From positions 186,001 to 250,000 of the forward strand of contig CADARP010000001.1 of the NCBI GenBank assembly GCA_902790325.1: a stretch of DNA of 64,000 nucleotides. The letters run 5' to 3'. Each line of letters opens with the position of its first letter. The first letter of the stretch is position 1. Both the position numbers and the translations under genes were made by a program. Source of the stretch: Oscillospiraceae bacterium. GTDB lineage: Bacteria; Bacillota; Clostridia; Oscillospirales; Acutalibacteraceae. Positions 1 through 8,076 of this stretch are shown in pieces. The notes under the pieces are model-generated. The model was not told the origin of the DNA and did not search any database. It worked only from the letters and a program-made list of their open reading frames with translations.

Positions 1-24
1 GTTCAAGTCCCGTCATCCGCACCA
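1..24 (+). tRNA. 3' end of a tRNA gene, isotype undetermined
   Basis: The first bases match the end of a tRNA: a T-loop of TTCAAGT, the T-stem 3' strand CCCGT, a 7-nt acceptor strand CATCCGC, discriminator A and an encoded CCA. The 5' part, including the anticodon, lies outside the window, so the amino acid cannot be named. The partner acceptor strand should read GCGGATG. Confidence 0.85.
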
Positions 25-30
25 TGGTGG

Positions 31-75
31 AGAACTATACTGACTCGATACTTGTTATAGTTTCAGTATAGTTCT
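31..75 (+). repeat. 12-bp perfect inverted repeat between tRNA and first CDS
   Basis: AGAACTATACTG at 31-42 is exactly complementary to 64-75, with a 21-nt spacer. The stem is AT-rich and is not followed by a run of T, so it is a poor intrinsic terminator. It could end or process the tRNA transcript, or be a binding site upstream of the next gene. Confidence 0.6.
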
Positions 76-97
76 TCATTTATTTTAAGGAGGAAAA

Positions 98-3061
98 ATG
101 ATGAAAGGCCGAATCAAGAGGAACGTGACCGTTTTGCTGTCCGTGCTGATTGTGTTACAATGTGCCGGCGCCGCTCTTGCTGTTCCTGCAGCTGCAGACG
201 TTTATTCCGGTACCGTCCTGGCGGCAGTCAACACAGATTGGACCAAATCCTACTCCGCAAAAACATTCGTCACCGATGCTGCAGTTGAACCGCAAAGTGC
301 CGAAACGCAGTTAAACGGCGGCAGCCCGCAGGCAAAACCGACCGCTTGGGAGCTGCTTTGGGATCTGACGGTTCCGATGACATATGACGAGGCAGTCCGC
401 GCACAGGCGGCGGAAGGCGGAGTGGTTGAAGCGCAGCTTTCGCGTAAACCGTATAAGGTCGGCGACACGCGCAGGATTCCCAAATATCCTGAGCTGCCGG
501 ATAACTATGATACCATGACGATCAAAATGCTGTTTCAATGGCTGATTGATTATATGCGCAGTTCAAAACTGCAGCTGACTTGCGTGTATACAGATGACGT
601 TTGTACCGTATGGATCGAAGATGAAAGCGCATGGAGCGATGAAAGCATTCGGGAAATCGGGAGTTTCGTCGGAACCGCGATCCCGCAGATGGAGGAATTG
701 TTCGGTGACGCGCGCATTGATACGGACAACGACGGAAAGTTTGCGATTTTCATTCATTCCATGCCTCAGTCAGAGATTATCGTGGACAAACAGGGCGGTA
801 CGGCGTTCGGATATTTCAGCCGTTTGGATCTGGTGGATTCGCGCGGGCGGATCGGAAACGTTCGCTTGAAGAATCAGTACGCGAGCTCTGTGGTCGGCGG
901 CGCTTGTGCCGACTGTTTCCATGTCAATATGGTGTGCGACAATCTGGATCAGGCCAAGGATATCTTTGTGCATGAGTACCAGCACTACATTCACGAATGC
1001 TATAATTATGCGGGCAAGGATAATGCATCCTATCTGACTCCGGACGAATCATACATCGACGAAGGCTTTTCTTCGGCGGCGGAAGCAATCGTGTATCCGA
1101 CCGATTGGAGACAAGATGAGCTGATTTATTGTTTTAATGAATTGCAGGACGGTTTCTCGCTTGTCACTTGGGAAGATCATATGGCAAACTACGGACTTGT
1201 TTATCCGTTCTTCCAGTATATTCGTACGCGATATGCGTCCCTGACGGGTGACAAAAGCGAAAAGTATCCCGGGAAAGGCATTTACAAACGTGTGCTTGAG
1301 TCCAGAGACAGAAGCAACCAGGACAATACGTTTGGGATCATAGCAGATATTCTGTATCCTTCCGATCGGTATCCGGCGCTCCGAAACACGGAAGCGCGGT
1401 GTCGGCAGCTGATAACGGATTTCTGGCTCGCTGTTTTTTACAAAGATCCGCAGGGCGATCACGGTTTCAACGGAGAGGAATGGGCTGAGGCATTATACCT
1501 GCAATTTGAAACTCTCGATCAAGATGCGCATTCCGTTCGTAACGGTATGGCAAAGTTTTACAATCTGAATTACGGCGAGCGCGGGGAAGTCGAAATCCTT
1601 GACGCGGAAAACGGAATCCGTTTTGTCGCAATTGATGAACCTATGCGGTGCGTAACGCTGGATTTGAATGACGGAACCGGAAGCAGTAGAACGATCTCGG
1701 CGTTCGACACACGTTTTACGCTCCCGTCGCAGGTGAAGGAACCATTGTATCGTGAGGGGTTTGTTCTTGCGGGTTGGGCTCTGACCGCGGACGCAGGGAA
1801 TGCTGCGTATGCGCCCGGAGATACGGTCGTGGTGCACGATTCTCTGACGCTCTATGCTGTTTGGACGCCTGCGCTGCAAATCGATACCGGCGTTTCCTAC
1901 TCTTTCGATTTGCCTTCTGATGAAGAGATAACCGTTCAGTTTGTCCCGAACGAGGACGGCGTATACTATTTGGATTGCGACGAACCGTTCCATGCGGTCG
2001 TTTTCAATTCGTCGCTGCCGTATGAAGAAACGCTGTCTTCAAAGAACAGCGGGGCGCTCTTGAAGTCCGGATGTACCTATACGCTTCATATATCGTTTGA
2101 TGCACGGAAAGACAATGAACGTGTATCGGGTCAGTACATGCTCAAACAGCGTTCGACATACTATACGCTGACATTCTATCTGAGCCCGAATGCGGAAAAA
2201 GACGACTGGTACGAGATTCACAGATACGGGACGACATATACCGCTCCCGACTATTACACCGATTCTTTTGGGAAAGATTTCCTGGGCTGGTCGACGGATC
2301 CGTATGACACGAGTCCGATGTATCTTCCCGGAGAGAGTATCACGGTTTCTCAAGACACGGAACTGTATGCGGTGATTGCGCCGTGGTTTGCGCTTCGTGC
2401 GGGCGAGACGATCACGGTGCCGGAGGGTACCGAACATCTGCGTTTTGTTCCGGAGGAAACCGCGGTTTACCGGTTTACCTTCAAAACGACAGACGATACG
2501 TACATGTTCAATGTTGTCAATCAGGAACAGTTGATCGACGATCCGTACAACATGCGCAAAGTAACCAGAACATATACCATGTATGCGGGTCGGGAATACT
2601 ACTTCTTCACGGAAAACATCGCGTCGGTCAAAACCGAATTGATCTCAAAGGAATTACAGCATACTTTGTCTTTCCTTGCAATCAATGTGTTTGATTACTC
2701 TCCGGTTAAATCTCTTTGCGTGGAGATGAAGGGGAAAAATGAATATGTAATCCCCGAGTATAAGCCGGTATCCGTCGGTTACATAGGCTTTGAATATTGG
2801 ATCGATATGTTTTCGGGGGAAAAGTATTTTCCGGGAGATACGATAAAACTGGACAGAGATACCGTCTTGTATGCTGCAAGTTCATCGACCTATTTCGATG
2901 ATTTCGGTGATTCGGATCTGTCCAAATTGACCGGAACGATCGTAAAAATGTTTGTCCGATATATTCCGATCTGGATTCGCTGTTTTGTACAGCGCTTGCG
3001 TTATTTCGGACTTTCCGGATTTCTCACATCCAAATCGCTTCCCTGGTTGGCGATTTTGTAA
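98..3061 (+). CDS. exported HExxH metallopeptidase-like protein with Listeria-Bacteroides-type repeats
   Basis: This 987-residue protein has a cleavable-type signal peptide (basic start, then a hydrophobic core to about residue 29). Residues 292-296 read HEYQH, and E322 in YIDEG follows 25 residues later. This is the HExxH...E arrangement of gluzincin metallopeptidases, and the context resembles peptidase family M30 (hyicolysin), which also has HEFQH and an NEG-type motif. The C-terminal half holds three stretches with the GW...Y.PGD....D..LYA pattern of the Flg_new/Listeria-Bacteroides repeat, near residues 543-590, 724-760 and 893-928. No LPXTG anchor is visible. AAGGAGG at 87-93 is 4 nt from ATG 98 and 7 nt from the second ATG at 101, so 101 may be the true start. 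Function is inferred from motifs; no substrate can be named. Confidence 0.75.
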   Translation: MMKGRIKRNVTVLLSVLIVLQCAGAALAVPAAADVYSGTVLAAVNTDWTKSYSAKTFVTDAAVEPQSAETQLNGGSPQAKPTAWELLWDLTVPMTYDEAVRAQAAEGGVVEAQLSRKPYKVGDTRRIPKYPELPDNYDTMTIKMLFQWLIDYMRSSKLQLTCVYTDDVCTVWIEDESAWSDESIREIGSFVGTAIPQMEELFGDARIDTDNDGKFAIFIHSMPQSEIIVDKQGGTAFGYFSRLDLVDSRGRIGNVRLKNQYASSVVGGACADCFHVNMVCDNLDQAKDIFVHEYQHYIHECYNYAGKDNASYLTPDESYIDEGFSSAAEAIVYPTDWRQDELIYCFNELQDGFSLVTWEDHMANYGLVYPFFQYIRTRYASLTGDKSEKYPGKGIYKRVLESRDRSNQDNTFGIIADILYPSDRYPALRNTEARCRQLITDFWLAVFYKDPQGDHGFNGEEWAEALYLQFETLDQDAHSVRNGMAKFYNLNYGERGEVEILDAENGIRFVAIDEPMRCVTLDLNDGTGSSRTISAFDTRFTLPSQVKEPLYREGFVLAGWALTADAGNAAYAPGDTVVVHDSLTLYAVWTPALQIDTGVSYSFDLPSDEEITVQFVPNEDGVYYLDCDEPFHAVVFNSSLPYEETLSSKNSGALLKSGCTYTLHISFDARKDNERVSGQYMLKQRSTYYTLTFYLSPNAEKDDWYEIHRYGTTYTAPDYYTDSFGKDFLGWSTDPYDTSPMYLPGESITVSQDTELYAVIAPWFALRAGETITVPEGTEHLRFVPEETAVYRFTFKTTDDTYMFNVVNQEQLIDDPYNMRKVTRTYTMYAGREYYFFTENIASVKTELISKELQHTLSFLAINVFDYSPVKSLCVEMKGKNEYVIPEYKPVSVGYIGFEYWIDMFSGEKYFPGDTIKLDRDTVLYAASSSTYFDDFGDSDLSKLTGTIVKMFVRYIPIWIRCFVQRLRYFGLSGFLTSKSLPWLAIL

Positions 3062-3117
3062 ATCACACTGTTTCCGATAGCTTTGGACAGCGCAATTCGC
3101 GGTTGTTCAGTGCACAG

Positions 3118-3166
3118 TAAAAGAATGCCGCTGTACTCCGAACGGAATACAGCGGTACTTCTTTTG
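3118..3166. terminator. bidirectional terminator between convergent genes
   Basis: A long hairpin has GCCGCTGTA pairing with TACAGCGG and outer A-rich and T-rich arms (AAAAGAA / TTCTTTT). It sits between the plus-strand exported protein and the end of the minus-strand SDR operon and can serve both. Confidence 0.75.
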
Positions 3167-3172
3167 CCGCGT

Positions 3173-4183
3173 TTATTCGCTTTTCATTTCGACCAGATCG
3201 GCCGTGCCCTTGAACGCCTCTACGGACAGATGGACAGAATCAAAGATCGCGGCTTTGATGTCGTCGTCGGTTGCGCCGAGATATTTTGCCCACTTGTTGT
3301 CGATGAACGTGTTCATGCACATGATATCCGCAAGACCCACGGGATCAATGCCGCTTTCGATGCCTTTGTCTTTATACTGCTTACGCATCGTAAGCCCGAA
3401 CAGTTTGAACATCCAGTTCGTGATGTTGATGATCTTGCGGTTCGGTTTGCCCATGGCTTCGTGGACAATGGCCAGAAAGTCATTCCATGTGTAGTTGTAA
3501 TAACTGATCGGATACGTCTTTTTGCCCTTGGATTTTTCGGCTGCGCCGACAATGACCTGCGCGACCTGCCGCACGGTCAGCATTGCGGTTCCGCCCTTGG
3601 GATAGAAGGTGATCGGACCCATGTTTTCGAGCTGCTCGACAAGGATGACCCAAACAGGCTTGCGTCCGGGCTGCGTGCCGAAGATGTACGGCAGTTCCAG
3701 GACGCAGACGTCCATCGTTTCGTCGGCGAAGGAGAGCGCGGTCTTTTCCTGCGCAATGCGGCTGCGGATGTAGGGATGCTTCTGCGTCAGGCGCATCTGC
3801 GGAAACTTCTTGGCGAAGTAGGAGAAGTACGAACCGAGTACGACCGTCTTCGTCATGCCGGCCTGCTTGGCCAGCGGGATCAGACGCGCAAGCGGATCGA
3901 TGTTGTATCTTTTGTAGGCATCGTAGACGGGCGCAGGGAATTCCACGCGCTCGTCCACGCCTGCGGCAAAAACGAAGCAGTCGCAGCCCTGCATGAGTTC
4001 AAGGACTTCTTCGTCGGTCATGTCCAGATAGTTGCGGAAAACGATTTCCATTTCTTCCGGGATCGGAGCGCCCTGCGGCAGGGGAGGCAGCGCAACGGTG
4101 CGCACGGAGTGACCGCGGTCAATAAAGAGCTGTGCGGCGGCAGAGCCGAGAAGTCCTGTTCCGCCGATCATAAATACGTTCAT
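3173..4183 (-). CDS. extended-SDR NAD(P)-binding epimerase-like protein (336 aa)
   Basis: The N-terminus has a Rossmann dinucleotide fingerprint GGTGLLG (glycines 7, 10 and 13), followed by an acidic beta-alpha region, as in NAD-dependent epimerase/dehydratase (extended SDR) proteins. A canonical YxxxK catalytic pair is not obvious: the best candidate position reads YIRSR, so the enzyme may be atypical. It is the last gene of a four-gene operon and overlaps the 509-residue SDR upstream by 4 nt (ATGA). GAAGGAGG lies just before the ATG. A sugar or nucleotide-sugar substrate is plausible for the family but not shown. Confidence 0.8.
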   Translation of the reverse strand: MNVFMIGGTGLLGSAAAQLFIDRGHSVRTVALPPLPQGAPIPEEMEIVFRNYLDMTDEEVLELMQGCDCFVFAAGVDERVEFPAPVYDAYKRYNIDPLARLIPLAKQAGMTKTVVLGSYFSYFAKKFPQMRLTQKHPYIRSRIAQEKTALSFADETMDVCVLELPYIFGTQPGRKPVWVILVEQLENMGPITFYPKGGTAMLTVRQVAQVIVGAAEKSKGKKTYPISYYNYTWNDFLAIVHEAMGKPNRKIINITNWMFKLFGLTMRKQYKDKGIESGIDPVGLADIMCMNTFIDNKWAKYLGATDDDIKAAIFDSVHLSVEAFKGTADLVEMKSE

Positions 4184-5709
4184 TTTTTGCCTCCTTCTTC
4201 GTAATCCTTGAAGCCTTTGAAGATCGTCTCGTCATAGACGTTGTGTTCGTCTTTGCTGTGCAGCGGGTACCAGACCTGAGCGAAGAAGGGGTTGATCTTC
4301 GCCTCCGTGTCGTAATCCCACGGCCACGGCAGCTCTTCGGGGCACCAGTGACCACCCTTGAGCACGAGGTTCGGCGTCATTTCAAACACGTTGCCGCGCG
4401 CGCTCTTCCAGACCAGGGGCGTGTACAGGTCGCCTTTGACCATCGTCTTTGACAGACACTCGCCGCCGCGGAATGCCGCAGCCTTCTGCATATCTTTGAT
4501 ATCCAGCTCGCTGTCCGGCTTGCTCTCGTCATAGCCGTGGTCGAGCAGCGTGATCTCCTCAGTCGGACGTTCGATATTGAACGTGTCCCATCCGCCGATC
4601 TTGTTCCATTCTTCCTCTGTGCCGTAGTACGCGCTGATCCGGTGCGGATTCTTCGTCTTCTTCCAGTGCAGCGTGCCGTACAGTTCAGTTTCGGCGATCT
4701 TCTGCATGAACGGTTTAGCCGCAGCGCCGATGGCGGAGCCGAGGAACGAAGGCAGAATGCGTGCGGCACGGTAATATGCCGGCACTGCCTTTGCCATGTT
4801 GTCAAAGTATTTCTTGATCGGAATGTTGGCACGGAAGTGCAGGATAGATTCCAGTTTGTCGGAATCGATATACCACTGTCCGTGGAAATTGCGCAGAATA
4901 AACCAATGCGCATCGAACAGCTTCTTCGGACTCGGCAGACCGAGTGCACCGAGGAGATACTCCTCGAATTCGTAATTCGTGATCCGGTATTCTTTGCCGC
5001 TGCCGATATTGTAGAACTTGCGCCAGAAATCATCGGGAACGTCCGGTTCACAGATATTGGCCAGAAGCCGTCCGGAGTCTTCGACCGTCGCCCACTCCAG
5101 TACGCCGTTGATCGGTACATGGAACATGATCGGATCCATGTTTTTCAGAATGGCCGGATAGAGGATACCCGACTGACGCAGCGAAACCCAGTAACGCAGA
5201 CCGGATTCCGCGAAAATCGCTTCCGCGCGTACTTTGCTGATTGCATAATGGTCATAGACGCTGATTTTGATCGGGTCGCCGGTACGTGCCCAGTGAATAG
5301 GCGGGTTGCGGTCGCCGGTCTCGGCCACAGTGCCGATATAAACGACCTTGACAGAATCGGGATCCGGCTGTGCCTGAATGGCGCGCACAATGTTTTCGGC
5401 GGCGGTGACATTGGTGCGGATCGTCTTGCGCGGATAGTAGTCCGCGGCGGGAGAAACCATGCCGCCAACATGCAGGACGTAGTCCGCGCCGGTCACGAAA
5501 CGCAGCACTGCCTCATAATCCGTCAGATCACCCCAGATGATCTTTACGGAAGGATCGTTCGCATAAGGCATAAACTTTTTGCGGTTCTTTTCGCTGTTGC
5601 GCAGCAGCAGAACAATGTCGTGGCGGTACTTGCGGGCGTACAGTTCCAGAAATCCCTGAAAGCCCATGGTGCCGGAAGCACCGGTCAGTGCGACGGTCGT
5701 TTTTTTCAT
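4180..5709 (-). CDS. extended-SDR epimerase/dehydratase with a long C-terminal extension (509 aa)
   Basis: Residues 10-16 carry GASGTMG (GxxGxxG), GD at about 60-61 fits the second SDR nucleotide contact, and Y155xxxK159 gives the catalytic Tyr/Lys pair. The first 320 residues or so look like an NAD-dependent epimerase/dehydratase. The remaining part is an extension rich in Trp, Tyr and charged residues (IGGWDTF, GGHWCPEELPWPW) that I do not recognise; ordinary extended SDRs are about 300-350 residues. It overlaps both neighbours by 4 nt, so it is translationally coupled to purine nucleoside phosphorylase upstream and the shorter SDR downstream. AAAGGAG precedes the ATG. A paired role of the two SDRs on a nucleoside-derived or sugar substrate is inference. 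Confidence 0.82.
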   Translation of the reverse strand: MKKTTVALTGASGTMGFQGFLELYARKYRHDIVLLLRNSEKNRKKFMPYANDPSVKIIWGDLTDYEAVLRFVTGADYVLHVGGMVSPAADYYPRKTIRTNVTAAENIVRAIQAQPDPDSVKVVYIGTVAETGDRNPPIHWARTGDPIKISVYDHYAISKVRAEAIFAESGLRYWVSLRQSGILYPAILKNMDPIMFHVPINGVLEWATVEDSGRLLANICEPDVPDDFWRKFYNIGSGKEYRITNYEFEEYLLGALGLPSPKKLFDAHWFILRNFHGQWYIDSDKLESILHFRANIPIKKYFDNMAKAVPAYYRAARILPSFLGSAIGAAAKPFMQKIAETELYGTLHWKKTKNPHRISAYYGTEEEWNKIGGWDTFNIERPTEEITLLDHGYDESKPDSELDIKDMQKAAAFRGGECLSKTMVKGDLYTPLVWKSARGNVFEMTPNLVLKGGHWCPEELPWPWDYDTEAKINPFFAQVWYPLHSKDEHNVYDETIFKGFKDYEEGGKK

Positions 5710-6542
5710 AGCGTATTCTCCTTTATCGTCTGTGCCATGCGGAGCACGGCTTTTTCAACCAATGAGCGAAACAGCGGTGCGGTTCTGTCCGCGGTCTGCT
5801 GAACTTCGGCGTGTGTCAGCGGCGTCGGGCTGATGCCTGCCGCCATGTTGGAAATGCAGCTGATCCCGCACACGCGAAAACCCGCGTGTACGGCTGCGAT
5901 CGCTTCACAGGCGGTACTCATGCCTACGGCGTCCGCGCCGAGCAGCCCGTACATACGAATCTCCTGCGGCGACTCGTACTGCGGACCGCTTGTCTGCACA
6001 TAGACGCCGTTTTGAAGCGGTATGTTCAATTCCCGCGCTGCGGATCGGATACAATCCGAGAGCGTTTCATTATAAATATGGCTCATGTCCGGAAAACGGA
6101 AGCCGATCTCATCATCATTCGGACCGATCAGCGGGGAGGGGACAAACGACGCGATCTGGCCTGTGATGCACATCAGGTCGCCTGCACGGAAGGCGGGATT
6201 GATTCCGCCGGCAGCGTTCGTCAGCAGGAGTATCTCGGCACCGAGCAGCCGCATTAAGCGGATCGGCATCACGACGTCCTGCATCGGATATCCCTCGTAA
6301 TAGTGAACTCGACCCTGCATCAAGACGACAGGCACGCACCCGAGACTGCCGAACAGAAACCGTCCGGCATGACCTTCGACTGTCGAGCGCGGGAAATCGG
6401 GGATTTCGGCATACTCGACCGCGGTTTCCACATTGACCCGATCGGCAAATCCGCCGAGTCCGGAACCGAGCACGATCGCGATCTTCGGCACACAATTTGT
6501 TCGCGTGCGGATGAATGCAGCTGCATTTTGCAGTTTTGTCAT
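5706..6542 (-). CDS. punA: purine nucleoside phosphorylase
   Basis: This enzyme cleaves purine nucleosides with phosphate to free base and (deoxy)ribose 1-phosphate in the cytosol. The 278-residue length and motifs fit the trimeric PNP family (PNP_UDP_1): GSGLGG near residue 26 for phosphate, VEGHAGR, HYYEGYP, LTNAAGGI, the GPQYESPQEIRM segment and the SNMAAGI loop, whose Asn contacts the purine. GAGGTAACGGC precedes the ATG. It overlaps the GPH transporter upstream and the 509-residue SDR downstream by 4 nt each, so import and phosphorolysis are probably linked. Confidence 0.93.
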   Translation of the reverse strand: MTKLQNAAAFIRTRTNCVPKIAIVLGSGLGGFADRVNVETAVEYAEIPDFPRSTVEGHAGRFLFGSLGCVPVVLMQGRVHYYEGYPMQDVVMPIRLMRLLGAEILLLTNAAGGINPAFRAGDLMCITGQIASFVPSPLIGPNDDEIGFRFPDMSHIYNETLSDCIRSAARELNIPLQNGVYVQTSGPQYESPQEIRMYGLLGADAVGMSTACEAIAAVHAGFRVCGISCISNMAAGISPTPLTHAEVQQTADRTAPLFRSLVEKAVLRMAQTIKENTL

Positions 6543-7963
6543 GCCGTTACCTCATCTTCGTTATTGAGTGCGACGCCTTCTTCTTCGGCGTGTTTTACGC
6601 GCAGTGTCTTCATGATCTCGTTGTAGAAATCACCGTGCAGTTTGTACTTGCGGTAAAAGACGAGGAAAGATAACGCAATCAGAGCGACCGGGATCGCGAA
6701 CGCCATCACGCAGATTGCCGTTTTTGCGCTTTCCGGCTGGACGGCTGCGTTTGCGGTATTGTATTTGCCGAGCTCGAGACCAACGCCCATAATAAGACCC
6801 TGTACGGAATATGCGACTTTCAGCAGGAAACTCTTCATCGAAAACACGATGGAATCCGTACGATAACCGAGTTTGAACTCGCCGTAGTCCACGACGTCCG
6901 CGAGCATGACCGTTTCCGCGACAAACATCGCGCCGATGCCGATGCTGCAAACGAACGCAAAAAACGCGAACAGCACGAAACCGACGTCGATCGAACCGCT
7001 GATCACAGCGCCATGGTAGTTGCGCAGCAGGAAAAGCATCAGATAGCCGACCGCGGAAGAGCCCATCGCGCCGACAATGACGGGGCGTTTTGTGAATTTA
7101 TTGGACAGGATATTGAACAGCACGAGACCGAGCATCTGTCCGGCCGCAACGATCGCGGCAAAAACGGCGTAAAGCTCGTACCGCTGCAGTACGTGCTTGA
7201 AGTAGTAAACGCCCAGACCGTTCGTCAGATACCAGCCGGTGTTAAAACAGATCGCCGTGACCATAAAAAACAGAAGCTGATCGTTGTTTTTGATGGTTAT
7301 AAACGCCTTCTTGAGCGTAAAGGATTCTTTCTTTTCCGGAGTATAGCGTTCTTTTGTGCCGGTCACCGTGATGACAACGAGCAGAATATACGCGCCCGCG
7401 AGGATCATCGCCCATCTTCGGAAGCCGAGCGGTTCATTGCCGTGACCGAGTTTATCGACCATCGCTACGGTGAACAGTGAAACGACGCCCTGACCGACGC
7501 CGCAGAAAAAGCGCGGAATGGTCGCGATTGTGTTGCGTTCCTTCGGGTCGCGCGCCATTGCCGGGACAAATGACCAGTACGGAATATCGAAGATCGTATA
7601 GCTCATGCCCCACAGCAGATAGGTGACTGTCGCCCATACGTATGCGCCGACTCCGCCGGATACGAATCCGGGATTTGTAAACATCATCACGAGTACAATC
7701 GCGTTGAGAATACCGCCGGTCAGAATCCACGGACGGAAACGGCCGAGGCGCGTGCGGGTGTTGTCCACGAGCGTGCCCATCATCGGGTCATTGATGCCGT
7801 CCCAGACGCGACACAGCAGGAACATACCGCTCAGATAGCCGGGACGTATCTTCAGATTGTCCGTCAGATAGTTGGAGAAAAAGGCATTTGTCATGCCGTA
7901 GCTCAGATCGCCGCCTGCACCTGCGACGCCGTAACTCAGTTTCTCACGCAGTGAGATCGCCAT
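6539..7963 (-). CDS. GPH-family (MFS) sugar/glycoside:cation symporter
   Basis: This 474-residue polytopic membrane protein has the signatures of the glycoside-pentoside-hexuronide:cation symporter family (MelB/XynB-like): an N-terminal YG.GD.....W..............LTD... region, the WDGINDPMMG motif and NTRTRLGRFRPW in the first cytoplasmic loop. About twelve hydrophobic segments are visible. It is the first gene of the operon, with TTGGAGG before the ATG and a promoter at 7993-8021. Pairing with PNP suggests a nucleoside or nucleoside-like substrate, but the family mostly carries sugars, so the substrate is open. Confidence 0.9.
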   Translation of the reverse strand: MAISLREKLSYGVAGAGGDLSYGMTNAFFSNYLTDNLKIRPGYLSGMFLLCRVWDGINDPMMGTLVDNTRTRLGRFRPWILTGGILNAIVLVMMFTNPGFVSGGVGAYVWATVTYLLWGMSYTIFDIPYWSFVPAMARDPKERNTIATIPRFFCGVGQGVVSLFTVAMVDKLGHGNEPLGFRRWAMILAGAYILLVVITVTGTKERYTPEKKESFTLKKAFITIKNNDQLLFFMVTAICFNTGWYLTNGLGVYYFKHVLQRYELYAVFAAIVAAGQMLGLVLFNILSNKFTKRPVIVGAMGSSAVGYLMLFLLRNYHGAVISGSIDVGFVLFAFFAFVCSIGIGAMFVAETVMLADVVDYGEFKLGYRTDSIVFSMKSFLLKVAYSVQGLIMGVGLELGKYNTANAAVQPESAKTAICVMAFAIPVALIALSFLVFYRKYKLHGDFYNEIMKTLRVKHAEEEGVALNNEDEVTA

Positions 7964-7992
7964 AGAAAAGCCTCCAAAAACAAATATACTTC

Positions 7993-8021
7993 ATTATATC
8001 ATGTGTTGTAGCATTTTACAA
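7993..8021 (-). promoter_or_regulatory. sigma-A promoter of the GPH-PNP-SDR-SDR operon
   Basis: On the minus strand, TTGTAA (-35, 8016-8021), a 17-nt spacer and TATAAT (-10, 7993-7998) lie 30 nt upstream of the transporter start. Confidence 0.8.
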
Positions 8022-8076
8022 TGTATTTTTGAACATTAAAGAGCATATACATGAAAAAAATTGCGGAGGTAAGAAT

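Noticed and set aside
3083-5802. Long plus-strand frames opposite the two SDR genes.
   Set aside because: No ribosome binding sites or motifs; the SDR fingerprints are on the minus strand.
8022-8076. A promoter for dacF in the short region after the divergent GPH promoter.
   Set aside because: Several partial matches exist, but none has both a fair -35 and -10 at 16-18 nt spacing.
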